NCBI GenBank assembly: GCA_013397935.1
Contig: VZRN01000244.1
Location: forward strand, 62,001 to 126,000
Direction: 5' to 3'
DNA from: Dasyornis broadbenti
Taxonomy: Eukaryota; Chordata; Aves; Passeriformes; Dasyornithidae
DNA length: 64,000 bases
The notes beneath the pieces are model-generated. The model saw only the letters and a list, made by a program, of their open reading frames with translations. It was not told where the DNA came from and made no database searches. The position numbers and the translations under genes are program-made. This document shows positions 1 to 9,093 of this stretch, piece after piece. Every line of letters starts with the position of its first letter. Position 1 is the stretch's first letter.

Positions 1-38
1 TGTAAAGGATGAATTCTCAATTGCAGATGACATAGCAG
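1..38 (+). CDS. ZNF462: ZNF462 exon 2, 3' end
   Basis: Only the last 12 full codons and a phase-1 base are present (residues VKDEFSIADDIA plus the first base of a glycine codon). The exon ends at a donor reading g|gtaaat. The glycine is completed by the gg at the start of exon 3. This short acidic segment links the amino-terminal finger, encoded upstream of the window, to the exon 3 finger region. The match to the human segment (IKDEFAIAEDLSG, from memory) and the phase agreement make the call safe despite its length. Confidence 0.9.
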
Positions 39-652
39 GTAAATCTCAACTCCAAGATTGATCTCAACCCTAAGATCTCAGCTCTTACCCCTTATTTTAC
101 ATGTTTTAGTTTCTGCCTTTGATGTGGTTTAAAAATTTGCATTATCTTTGTGGCTGTGTCAGCAAAGCAGATATCTAGCAGCAGCCATACTGGTTCTGAC
201 CGTGGCTTTTTTTTTTTTTTTTTTTTTTTTCCCTTCTGCAAATGCAAACATGGAGATTGATTTTATTTCCTGGCTTCTTTTCATAGGGTTCTTCATATTG
301 ATTTTTCATTTTCAGCTTTTCATGGTTGTTCTTCACTACCATGAACCACCTCAAAATTTTCAGCTTTTGTTAGCGCACTAGTTTTATTTTTTTCCCCAAA
401 AAAAGGTCATTTTGGAAACCGTCTATCCAAAACTGTGCACCGCAGTCATTTGTATGTAGAAGTGACGCGTAATGGTCACTTTTCTGACCATTGCGAGAGC
501 TGTAGGTATTACCCTAAGTAAGTGAGGGAAACCTGGAGTGGTCGTTGTCAATTCAGGATGTGGGTACATTCTTAAGTGTACATGGTGGGTGGAGGAAAAG
601 CCTTTTTATTTTATTTTATTTATTTACATATACACCTTAATTCTCATTTTAG
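39..652 (+). other. ZNF462 intron 2
   Basis: 614-base intron with donor gtaaat and acceptor ttctcattttag. It holds a T24 run (207-230), a perfect 8-bp inverted repeat at 471-492 and a T-rich, ATTT-repeat tract before the acceptor (601-650). The exon 3 frame stays open back to a GTG at 538, but that stretch is intronic and has no ATG, so it is not a start. Confidence 0.88.
471..492. repeat. Perfect inverted repeat (8-6-8) in intron 2
   Basis: AATGGTCA and TGACCATT flank a six-base spacer. The arms contain TGGTCA/TGACCA, resembling nuclear-receptor half-sites in inverted orientation. In RNA they could form a small hairpin about 160 bases before the exon 3 acceptor. Function unknown. Confidence 0.55.
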
Positions 653-1018
653 GGCAGAATGCAACAAGTCAGATGGGGACTGGAAGTTACTATAGCCAGA
701 GCCAGACTTTCTATGGCCAGCATATGGCTCCAAATCCTAAACCAACCAGCAAGTTTTTCCAGTGCAAGTTCTGTGTGCGTTACTTCCGTTCCAAAAACCT
801 CCTCATAGAGCACACACGGAAGGTTCATGGAGCTCAGGCTGGGGGGAGCTCAGTGGGGCCACCAGCTTCTAGTTCCCTAAATTACAACATCATGATGCAT
901 GAAGGGTTTGGTAAAGTTTTCAGTTGCCAGTTCTGCACCTACAAGTCACCCAGGCGTGCGAGGATTATTAAGCACCAGAAAATGTATCACAAAAACAACC
1001 TGAAAGAGAGTTCAGCTC

Positions 1019-1049
<31 letters not shown>

Positions 1050-4000
1050 GTCTGAATCAACGTCTGCTTCTGTGCCAGTGCAGGAACCCTGCAAGGAGCT
1101 GCCGGCAGAGGTGGTGGAGCGGAGCATTTTGGAGTCGATGGTCAAGCCCCTGACAAAGTCTAGGGGCAACTTTTGCTGTGAGTGGTGCAGCTACCAGACA
1201 CCTCGGAGGGAGCGCTGGTGTGACCACATGATGAAGAAGCACCGCAGCATGGTGAAAATACTGTCGAGCCTGAGGCAGCAGCAGGATGGAGCCAGCGCAC
1301 CTGAGGTGCAGAGTAAGAGTGCCCAGAGTGCCTCACCAAACTCGAATTACATCTCCATGAACACAACAGGACGTGAGATGTCGAATGCTAACGTCTCAAA
1401 CTTCAGGGGATCTATGGGCAACTCGCTTATGAGGCCCAACTCTTCTACATCTTCGAAGTTCTCTTCTGTGTCTTACCCTCAGATGAAGCCTAAGTCACCT
1501 CACAACTCGGGCATGGTTAATTTGTCTGACAGATCCCGCTATGGAATTGCTGATATGACGAATTCTTCTGCTGACCTGGAAACAAGCAGTATGCTAAATG
1601 ACTCCAGCTCAGATGAAGAGCTAAATGAAATGGACAGCGAGAATGGCTTAAACTCCATGGATCACCAGACCTCAGGAATGTCTGCAGAGCAGCTGATGGG
1701 ATCTGATGGCAACAAACTATTGGAAACAAAGGGAATTCCCTTCAGAAGATACATGAACAGGTTCCAGTGTCCTTTCTGCCCTTTCCTGACGATGCACCGC
1801 CGGAGTATTTCCCGTCACATCGAGAACATCCACCTGTCTGGAAAGACGGCCGTGTACAAGTGCGACGAGTGCCCCTTCACCTGCAAGAGCTCGCTGAAGC
1901 TCGGTGCCCACAAGCAGTGTCACACGGGAGCCACATCCGACTGGGACACCATGAACTCGCAGGCGGAGAGCATCGCCTCGTCCCTGAACGACAGCGCGGT
2001 GTCTTACGAGAGCGGGAGCATCAACGGCAGGAAGTCCGCTGGGATGATGGAACCCGTGCAGCCGCAGCAGCAGCAGCCGCAGCCGCCGCAGTCGCAGCCG
2101 CAGCAGCAGCAGCAGCAGCAGCAGTCGCCCCAGCCCCATTCGCAGCATCCATACAAGTGCACGCTGTGCAACTATTCCACCACCACTTTGAAGGGCCTCA
2201 GAGTTCATCAGCAGCACAAGCACTCGTTCTGTGACAACTTGCCAAAATATGATGGGCCGCCATCAAACGCACCGCAGGAGAGCGAGGCAGATGCTCACCC
2301 CTCTGCCAGCACGGTGAAGAAGAGCCAAACCTCCATCCTTGGGCTCTCATCTAAAAATAACTTTGTTGCTAAAGCCCCTAGGAAGGTCTCAAATGACTTC
2401 CCTTTAGATCTCTCTCCCGTGAAAAAGAGAACTAGAATTGATGAAATAGCGAGCAACCTGCAGAGCAAGATCAGCCAAAACAAACAGCAGGAGGATGCGG
2501 TGATTAACGTAGAGGATGATGAGGAGGAGGAGGAGGACAATGAGGTGGAGATAGAGGTGGAGTTGGACAGAGAAGAAGAGCAAACAGAACCAATGATAGA
2601 GGTTTCCAGTTCTTACGCACCCCAGCAAATGTGGGGCAGAGAGGCTAATGATTCCCAGAAGGAGGCAAGCTTCAGGAGCATGCAGCATGACTACAATTCC
2701 ACCAACGGGGCGGAGATTGAGCTCACTTTGTCTGAGGATGAGGAGGACTATTATTCTGCTGTCAGCATGAAGGACCATCAGAGCCCTAATGCCTCTGTTC
2801 TGGGGAGCCAGTCTAACATGTACGGCACCGACCAGAACAATGAGAATTCGGAGTTCAGTGACTCTGGCAGGCTTTACTATTGTAAACACTGTGATTTCAG
2901 CAACAAATCTGCCAGGAGCGTCAGCACCCACTACCAGCGAATGCATCCCTACATTAAATTCAGCTTTAGGTATATCCTGGATCCCAATGATCACAGTGCA
3001 GTGTACCGGTGTCTCGAGTGCTACATTGACTACACAAATTTCGAGGACCTGCAGCAGCATTATGGAGAGCATCACCCTGAAGCTATGAATGTACTGAATT
3101 TTGATCATTCTGATCTGATCTACCGCTGCCGCTTCTGCTCTTACACAAGCCCAAATGTTAGAAGCCTGATGCCACATTACCAAAGAATGCATCCCACAGT
3201 GAAAATTAACAATGCAATGATATTTTCAAGCTATGTTGTTGAGCAGCAAGAAGGGCTGAACACAGAGTCTCAGACACTGAGAGAGATCTTGAATTCTGCT
3301 CCAAAAACTATGGCAACCTCCACCCCCGTGGCTCGCGGGGCTGGTGTGCCAGCTGGTTTTAACAAAAGTGCCACCAAGAGTTTCAGTCCTGAATGTGAAA
3401 ATCAGAAGGAACCTTCAGTCAACACTGTGGTTGTTTATGACTGTGATGTGTGTTCATTTGCAAGCCCTAACATGCATTCGGTTTTGGTGCACTACCAGAA
3501 AAAGCACCCCGAAGAGAAAGCCTCGTATTTCAGAATTCAGAAGACCATGCGTGTAGTCTCTGTTGACAGGGGCTCTGCCCTCGCTCAGATGTCGTTTGAG
3601 CTGGGGGCTCCCATCTCCCCAAAGCTGTCCAACCTGGCTTCCCAGCCTCCACCTCCCCCACCGCCACCCCCAGACCTCTCCACTGAGCTCTACTACTGCA
3701 AACACTGCTCCTACAGCAACCGCTCCGTCGTGGGGGTGCTGGTCCACTACCAGAAGAGGCACCCGGAGATCAAGGTGACGGCCAAGTACATCAGGCAGGC
3801 TCCCCCCACGGCGGCCATGATGCGGGCAGGGGAGCTGCCGCCCGGCATCCAGAGGCCGCCGGTGTCCATGCAGCAGCTGGGCCGCGCTGGGTCCGAGAGC
3901 TCCGTGAACCCTCCCGAGAATGAGATGTTCTTCTGCCAGCACTGTGATTACGGAAACCGCACCGTGAAGGGCGTGCTCATCCACTACCAGAAGAAGCACC

Positions 4001-6189
4001 GCGACTTCAAGGCCAACGCGGATGTGATCAGGCAGCACACGGCCACCATCAGGAGCCTCTGTGACCGCGGCCAGAAGAAATCAGCTGGCAGCCTGCCCGC
4101 CCACACCTCGGGCAGCGAGCGGGACAAGTCCAAGCTGAGAGCCCTCAAGTGCAGGCAGTGCAGCTACACGTCCCCTTACTTCTATGCATTGAGGAAGCAT
4201 ATCAAGAAAGACCACCCGAACCTGAAGGCCACGGTCACTTCCATACTGAGGTGGGCGTTTCTGGATGGCTTGATAGAAGCTGGTTATCACTGTGAATGGT
4301 GCATTTATTCGCACACAGAGCCGAGTGGCCTGCTTGTGCATTACCAAAGGAGACATCCCGAGCATTATGTTGATTATACCTACATGGCAACCAAACTCTG
4401 GGCAGGTCCCGATCCTTCCCCTCCTGCCCTAGTGATGCCGACGGAGATGAAGACGTATAAATGCAGAGACTGCATTTTTGAAGCATCTTCTATTTGGGAT
4501 ATTACTAATCACTACCAAGCATTTCACCCGTGGGCCATGAATGGAGATGAGTCCGTGTTGTTGGACATCATTAAGGAGAAAGATTCTGCTGAGAAAACCA
4601 TCCCACAGCCTGATGAGGGTGGTGTCAGGATGGATTCTGAAGACCAGATAGCAACGTCGCAGATGGATCAGGATGCAGAGTGTGCGGAGGATCCCAGCCT
4701 TTCCCATGAAAAAACTGTCCAGCTGGCTTCTGCCAACCCTGCCATCTCCTCCACTCCGTATCAGTGTACAGTGTGTCAGTCTGAGTACAACAACCTGCAC
4801 GGCCTCCTGACACACTACGGCAAAAAGCATCCTGGCATGAAAGTGAAAGCTGCAGACTTTGCTCAGGACATCGACATCAACCCAGGGGCTGTGTACAAGT
4901 GCAGACACTGCCCGTACATCAACACACGTATCCACGGCGTCCTCACACACTACCAGAAGCGGCACCCATCAGTGAAAGTCACTGCTGAAGACTTTGTGCA
5001 TGACGTGGAGCAGTCGACTGATATTGCTCAGAATGACGTGGAAGAGACGAGTAGGATTTTCAAGCAAGGCTATGGTGCTTATCGGTGCAAACTCTGCCCT
5101 TACACCCACGGAACACTTGAGAAGCTGAAAATCCACTATGAGAAGTACCACAATCAGCCCGAATTTGATGTTTTTGCCCAGTCACCGCCGAAAGTGTCTG
5201 CCTCAGTGGAGCCGGACATGGTGGCTGAAATCAAGGCCTCCCCAGAGATTGCTGCTGAGGATGTTGGGGAAGTCTCCATGCCAGCGCCTCATTTCTCCAG
5301 TTCCCACTTGGTGTCTCACACAGTTTTCCGGTGTCAGCTCTGCAAATACTTCTGCTCCACCCGGAAGGGGATAGCCAGGCACTACCGCATCAAACACAAC
5401 AACGTCCGGGCGCAGCCGGAGGGCAAGAACAACCTCTTCAAGTGTGCTCTGTGCTCCTACACCAACCCCATCCGCAAAGGGCTCGCGGCACACTACCAGA
5501 AAAGACATGACATTGATGCTTACTACACTCACTGCCTGGCAGCCTCCAGGACGGTGAGCGACAAACCCAATAAAGTGATCATTCCATCTCCTCCCAAGGA
5601 TGACACTCCTCAGCTGAGTGAGGAGCTCAGGAGGGCTGTAGAGAAGAAGAAGTGCTCGCTCTGTTCCTTCCAGTCCTTCAGCAAGAAGGGCATCGTGTCC
5701 CACTACATGAAGCGTCACCCTGGTGTTTTCCCCAAGAAGCAGCACGCCAGCAAGCTGGGGGGATACTTCACTGCTGTGTACGCTGATGAGCACGAGAAAC
5801 CAGCTCCAGCCGAGGAGAGGAATGACTTCGAAAAGCCTGAGGTGGAGACTGAGGCTCAGGAAATCGAGTGGCTTCCCTTCAGGTGCATTAAATGTTTCAA
5901 GCTGTCCTTCAGCACGGCAGAGCTGCTGTGCATGCATTACACAGACCACCACAGCAAGGATTTGAAGAGGGACTTCTCCATACTTGGAAGCGGCACCCGC
6001 TCCCAGAGCCCTGTCTACCAGTGCAAGCACTGTGATACGAAGCTGCATAGCACGGCAGAGCTGACTGCACACTTGAATGGTCACAATGAGGAATTCCAGA
6101 AGCGTGCCAAACGTCAGGAGAGGAGGAAGCAGCTTTTGAGCAAGCAGAAATATGCAGATGGTGCTTTTGCAGATTTCAAACAAGAGAGG
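653..6189 (+). CDS. ZNF462: ZNF462 giant exon 3 (about 23 C2H2 zinc fingers)
   Basis: This 5,537-base exon encodes about 1,845 residues, roughly three quarters of the protein. Fingers lie at about 754-990 (two), 1170-1245, 1759-1923 (two), 2152-2223, 2872-3192 (three), 3433-3510, 3688-3762, 3925-4002, 4141-4356 (two), 4456-4530, 4756-4968 (two), 5080-5154, 5323-5508 (two), 5647-5718 and 5875-6090 (two). Most are C-x2-C-x12-H-x4/5-H fingers with HYQ(K/R) before the last His and no TGEKP linker, unlike tandem KRAB-type arrays. Between them are a polyalanine tract, a glutamine-rich tract, a basic KKRTR patch that may be a nuclear localisation signal, an acidic run and polyproline. The acceptor is ttttag|gg and the donor is agg|gtaagg (phase 0). 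Without splicing, the frame runs on to a stop at 6295-6297. The match to recalled human ZNF462 is very high in the fingers and lower in the linkers. Confidence 0.98.
1024..1047 (+). repeat. Coding GCT(8) repeat, polyalanine tract
   Basis: Eight uninterrupted GCT codons encode eight alanines between fingers 2 and 3 of ZNF462. The recalled human protein has a proline/alanine-rich linker here rather than pure alanine, so the tract appears to be lineage-specific. Pure GCT units are prone to length change. Confidence 0.9.
2059..2145 (+). repeat. Coding CAG/CCG repeat, Q/P-rich tract
   Basis: Glutamine- and proline-rich linker between fingers 5 and 6, including an uninterrupted CAG(8) at 2101-2124. 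The recalled human protein is also Q/P-rich here but with mostly prolines. Codons are all CAG and CCG/CCC/TCG, in a locally CpG-rich stretch. Confidence 0.9.
2401..2415 (+). other. PLDLS, CtBP-type corepressor motif
   Basis: Codons CCT TTA GAT CTC TCT encode PLDLS, an exact match to the PxDLS motif bound by CtBP corepressors. It is followed immediately by the basic segment PVKKRTR. Binding is inferred from the motif and has not been shown by the sequence. Confidence 0.6.
2500..2580 (+). other. Hydrophobic core plus acidic run, SUMO-interaction-like
   Basis: Codons from 2500 encode VINV followed by EDDEEEEED and a further glutamate-rich stretch. A short V/I-V/I-x-V/I core followed by acids is the classic SUMO-interacting motif layout. 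The recalled human protein is the same here. The DNA is a GAG/GAT-rich purine tract. Confidence 0.5.
3646..3681 (+). other. Polyproline run ending in PPDLS
   Basis: About nine consecutive prolines (CCA/CCT/CCC/CCG) precede DLS just before finger 11, giving a second PxDLS-type sequence (PPDLS at 3667-3681). The polyproline could bind SH3, WW or EVH1 domains; that is inference only. Confidence 0.5.
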
Positions 6190-7065
6190 GTAAGGATTTG
6201 TGTGTCTGGTCTCTTTCTCTGCCCCCTGCTCCCCGCCGGGGAGCCCACCAATGCCCACTTGCATGTTCTCTTTGACAGCCAAATGACCACAGGTTAATGA
6301 ATGACTCAGAGTGCCAGTGAGCTCCATAAGTCAATTACACATTCGGCTTTAATTTCCTCATCCATCCGCCACATCTCCCCAGGTTCTGTAGGAAACCTTG
6401 CTCCTTCCTACCGCTTCCTTCAGTATTTTCTTTATCTTCTTTCCTCCCTCCCACGCTTCTGGAGGGCCATCTGTGTCTGACAGTCACTTGTTCTTCTGTG
6501 GCAAGGCTGCCGTGTACTCTGTCGCAGATTCTTCACAAAGTGTCCCATCCCTTTCTTCCATGTCCTTCTGAGTAACACATCAGTTTGCTTCTCAGCCTTC
6601 TCTCTCTCAGCCCTTTCGTTGAGCACTCAGTGTCAGCATGACATGAATCCTGTCTGGTGCCAGAAGCTTTGGGCAAGTGCCTCGTAAGGAGAAGACTAAA
6701 TTGTTGCTCCATTTCTTGCCCACTTACCCCCTTCCTTCTGCTTCAGTTTGAAATATGCACTTGCGCAGGAAAAGCTTTGCACGGATGTTGGGGAAGTCAT
6801 GGGGTCAGGGAAGAGGAGGCACAGCTTCAGGCCAAGCTGAAATGGTCTTTTAGAGGACCACTGTTAACCGTAAAGTGAAGGTTTCTTCTGCACGGATGTC
6901 TTATCCACTTCACTTTGTAGGAATCAGTGATGTCGACAGAAACTGCCCTTGCAGTTCTGCAAAACTGGACATCAGGTGTAACATCAGGTCCAGAGTCTGC
7001 TCTGTGTTCCTATAAACGAGGTGGCAAAACCCACTTCAGTGATTTATGCTTGTGTGCTCAAACAG
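6190..7065 (+). other. ZNF462 intron 3
   Basis: 876-base intron, donor gtaagg, acceptor gctcaaacag. It contains ordinary T/C-rich sequence (about 6350-6460) and no repeat I recognise. Retention would add 36 codons to exon 3 before a stop at 6295-6297. Confidence 0.9.
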
Positions 7066-7230
7066 GCTTTTGGACACCTGGAAGATGTTTCAAAACTCAA
7101 GGAGAGGAAGGTGGTTGGCTACAAATGCAAATTCTGCGTGGAAGTCCACCCAACACTTCGAGCCATCTGTAATCACCTCCGCAAGCATGTCCAGTACGGG
7201 AATGTCTCTTCTGTGTCAGCCACAGTAAAG
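7066..7230 (+). CDS. ZNF462: ZNF462 exon 4
   Basis: 165 bases, phase 0 at both ends, so it can be skipped without a frameshift. It encodes AFGHLEDV, a basic KERK segment and one finger (GYKCKFC ... NHLRKH, about residues 20-43 of the exon), then a short serine-rich tail ending in valine-lysine. That final VK pairs with QE at the start of exon 5 to make a sumoylation consensus. The recalled human exon begins PFGHLEEV, so the first residue differs. Acceptor caaacag, donor aag|gtagga, the latter weaker than consensus. Confidence 0.96.
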
Positions 7231-8818
7231 GTAGGAATTCTTTAAAGGTGACTAAAAGTGACTGAAACTACTTGCATTGTTTAAAATAAAGGCCTCATTG
7301 ATAACCTATGGAGGGCCCTTGTGAAGCTGAATGGGTTTTGAACTGGGCATTCCAGTTCAGGATGGCGGTTTAACCTAAGACTAAGCTTCTGAAGTGCATT
7401 TGGTTCATTTCAAGATGTTTTAACTTTTTTTCACTCTCGATCCAGGGGCATGAAGACTCTTTAATTCTCATTTCTTCTCAACCACAAAGGAGTTGATGTC
7501 GTTGGTGACCGAAAGACTTGGTTAATGAGCGGGAAACTTTCTCTCAGCTACTTTCTGGGCTACATTTCTGCTTAGTTAAGCTCAAAAAGAGCTGTTTGTT
7601 TTCTTTTTTTCTTTTTTTATTTTTTTTTTTTTAAGAAGAGGAAGTGTGCACATATAAGTGTGTGAAGTTGCTTGTGGTACACCTTTCCACATGAAACCTG
7701 CGCTCTGGCTCCAAACAAAATATTCAGAGGCTGGCTGAGGCAGTGATTCCCCCTCAGGTGATTAGGTTCCTTTCTCCCTGTGGAAAGGAGTGCCTCCTGT
7801 GACATCTCTGAGGACAGGCGATGTCCCAAATTCCAATTTCCAGGATATTGGGAGGGGAAGTGAAAAGTGCACCAGGGCTGTGGGAACCACCTCTTGTCAG
7901 AGGCTCCTGCTGCCTGACTGACAGGGCTTTTTTTTCATGACATAATCTATTTTTTGTGGGGAAGCCGTGTCCTCCACAGCCTAACTCACACCACCTGAGA
8001 GAGCTTTCATTGCCCTGCCACTGACCTTTTCTTTACCTTCTTACCTGGTACTCCTGGCAGATTCAGATGCTTCCCTCCTGAGAGTCCTTTCCCTCTTCTC
8101 CTCTCTTCTCAAGTGATGCTTATGTAGTAGGGTCAGTGCTTTCTTTTGAGTAAATAGAAATCTTGGATCAGGGAACAAGTGCTGAGAGCCACGGCCTACA
8201 GAACGTGCTGGAAATGCCTCTTTCAGGGTGTTTAACCAGCTGCACAAATGCATGCTCTGGTTAGAAATGGGAAAGTTATGAAAGCGTTAAAAAAAAAGAC
8301 TTCTGGTTGCTCTGTATTTTTTAAGAGGGTTCTAGGGTCTTAGTGTACTGGCTTCTTTCTTGAGAGTTTGACACCAGTGGACAAAATCTACTTTAGACCT
8401 GACAACTGTATTAGTCTGCATGGTAGCTACAGTTCAGCTAGAGTAAAATAAACTAAAATTAGCTGCTCTGTAACTTAATAATTATTATCTGATCAAGTTC
8501 AGAAGATTCCCACCAAGACGATGGAAAGATAGGTTTCTTGTCTTTTTGCATGATCTGACACAAACTTCATCAAGGAGTGAGATTCTTTTTTTACATATGC
8601 ATGCATGTATATAATAGATGTAATTATGTTTTTCCCTCCCAAGAATAGTTAATTTTTATTTTTTTTTTCCAGAAAGCCACTGATGTGGAGTTTGTGTAGG
8701 GATATATCTAGAGAAATAACGCAGTGGGAAACCTGGACGTTGTGATGAACGCAGGGGAAAGACTGAGGGGCAGAAGGGAGAGAGAATTGATGGCTTTGGG
8801 GCGGTATGTGTTTTTTAG
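7231..8818 (+). other. ZNF462 intron 4
   Basis: 1,588-base intron. Contains a T-rich tract (7600-7635), a short A run (8287-8297) and a T-rich tract before 8670. No mobile element recognised. It ends in a tandem acceptor, TAG followed by CAG. Confidence 0.88.
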
Positions 8819-8821
8819 CAG
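8816..8821 (+). promoter_or_regulatory. NAGNAG tandem splice acceptor of exon 5
   Basis: TAG (8816-8818) is followed directly by CAG (8819-8821) after a T run. Use of the first AG puts glutamine at the start of exon 5, as in the recalled human protein. Use of the second removes that one codon and keeps the frame. Both are plausible acceptors. Confidence 0.7.
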
Positions 8822-9093
8822 GAAGCTGAAGATCCTTCAAACACAACTTTGATGGAGGGTTTTGAGGGAGCCAAAGACCCTGGCATTGTGGAATTTACAG
8901 AAGCTGACTATGGAGCATCCCTGGAAGATGAAGCCAGGCCTGGGGGCTACCACTGCAGCCAGTGTGACCGGGTTTTGATGTCTATGCAGGGTCTGCGATC
9001 CCACGAGAGGAGTCACTTGGCTCTGGCCATGTTTACCCGGGAAGACAAGTACAGCTGCCAGTATTGCTCCTTTGTCTCTGCTTTCAGGCACAA
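8819..9093 (+). CDS. ZNF462: ZNF462 exon 5
   Basis: 275 bases, phase 0 to phase 2. It begins QEAEDPS and has an acidic linker of about 40 residues. Next come one complete finger (GYHCSQCDRVL ... RSHERSH) and the zinc-knuckle half of the next (KYSCQYCSFVSAFRH). The intron splits that finger inside the asparagine codon, just before the recognition helix. The linker (MEGFEGAKDPGIVEF) differs strongly from the recalled human one, while the fingers are near identical. Donor aa|gtaagt is strong. Confidence 0.96.

Noticed and set aside
538..652. Open frame upstream of exon 3, as if the protein began at 538
   Set aside because: The first codon is GTG, there is no ATG, and the stretch lies before a good acceptor. 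The exon 2/exon 3 join in phase fits the known protein.
1767..2234. 155-codon + strand frame rich in alanine
   Set aside because: It is an out-of-frame reading of exon 3 in which the CAG repeat becomes GCA.
2404..3192. 262-codon antisense open frame under exon 3
   Set aside because: Same reason: a shadow of the ZNF462 reading frame with no independent support.
5203..6327. 374-codon antisense open frame under exon 3
   Set aside because: It is the mirror of a real coding exon, has no recognisable domain and overlaps strongly conserved sense codons.
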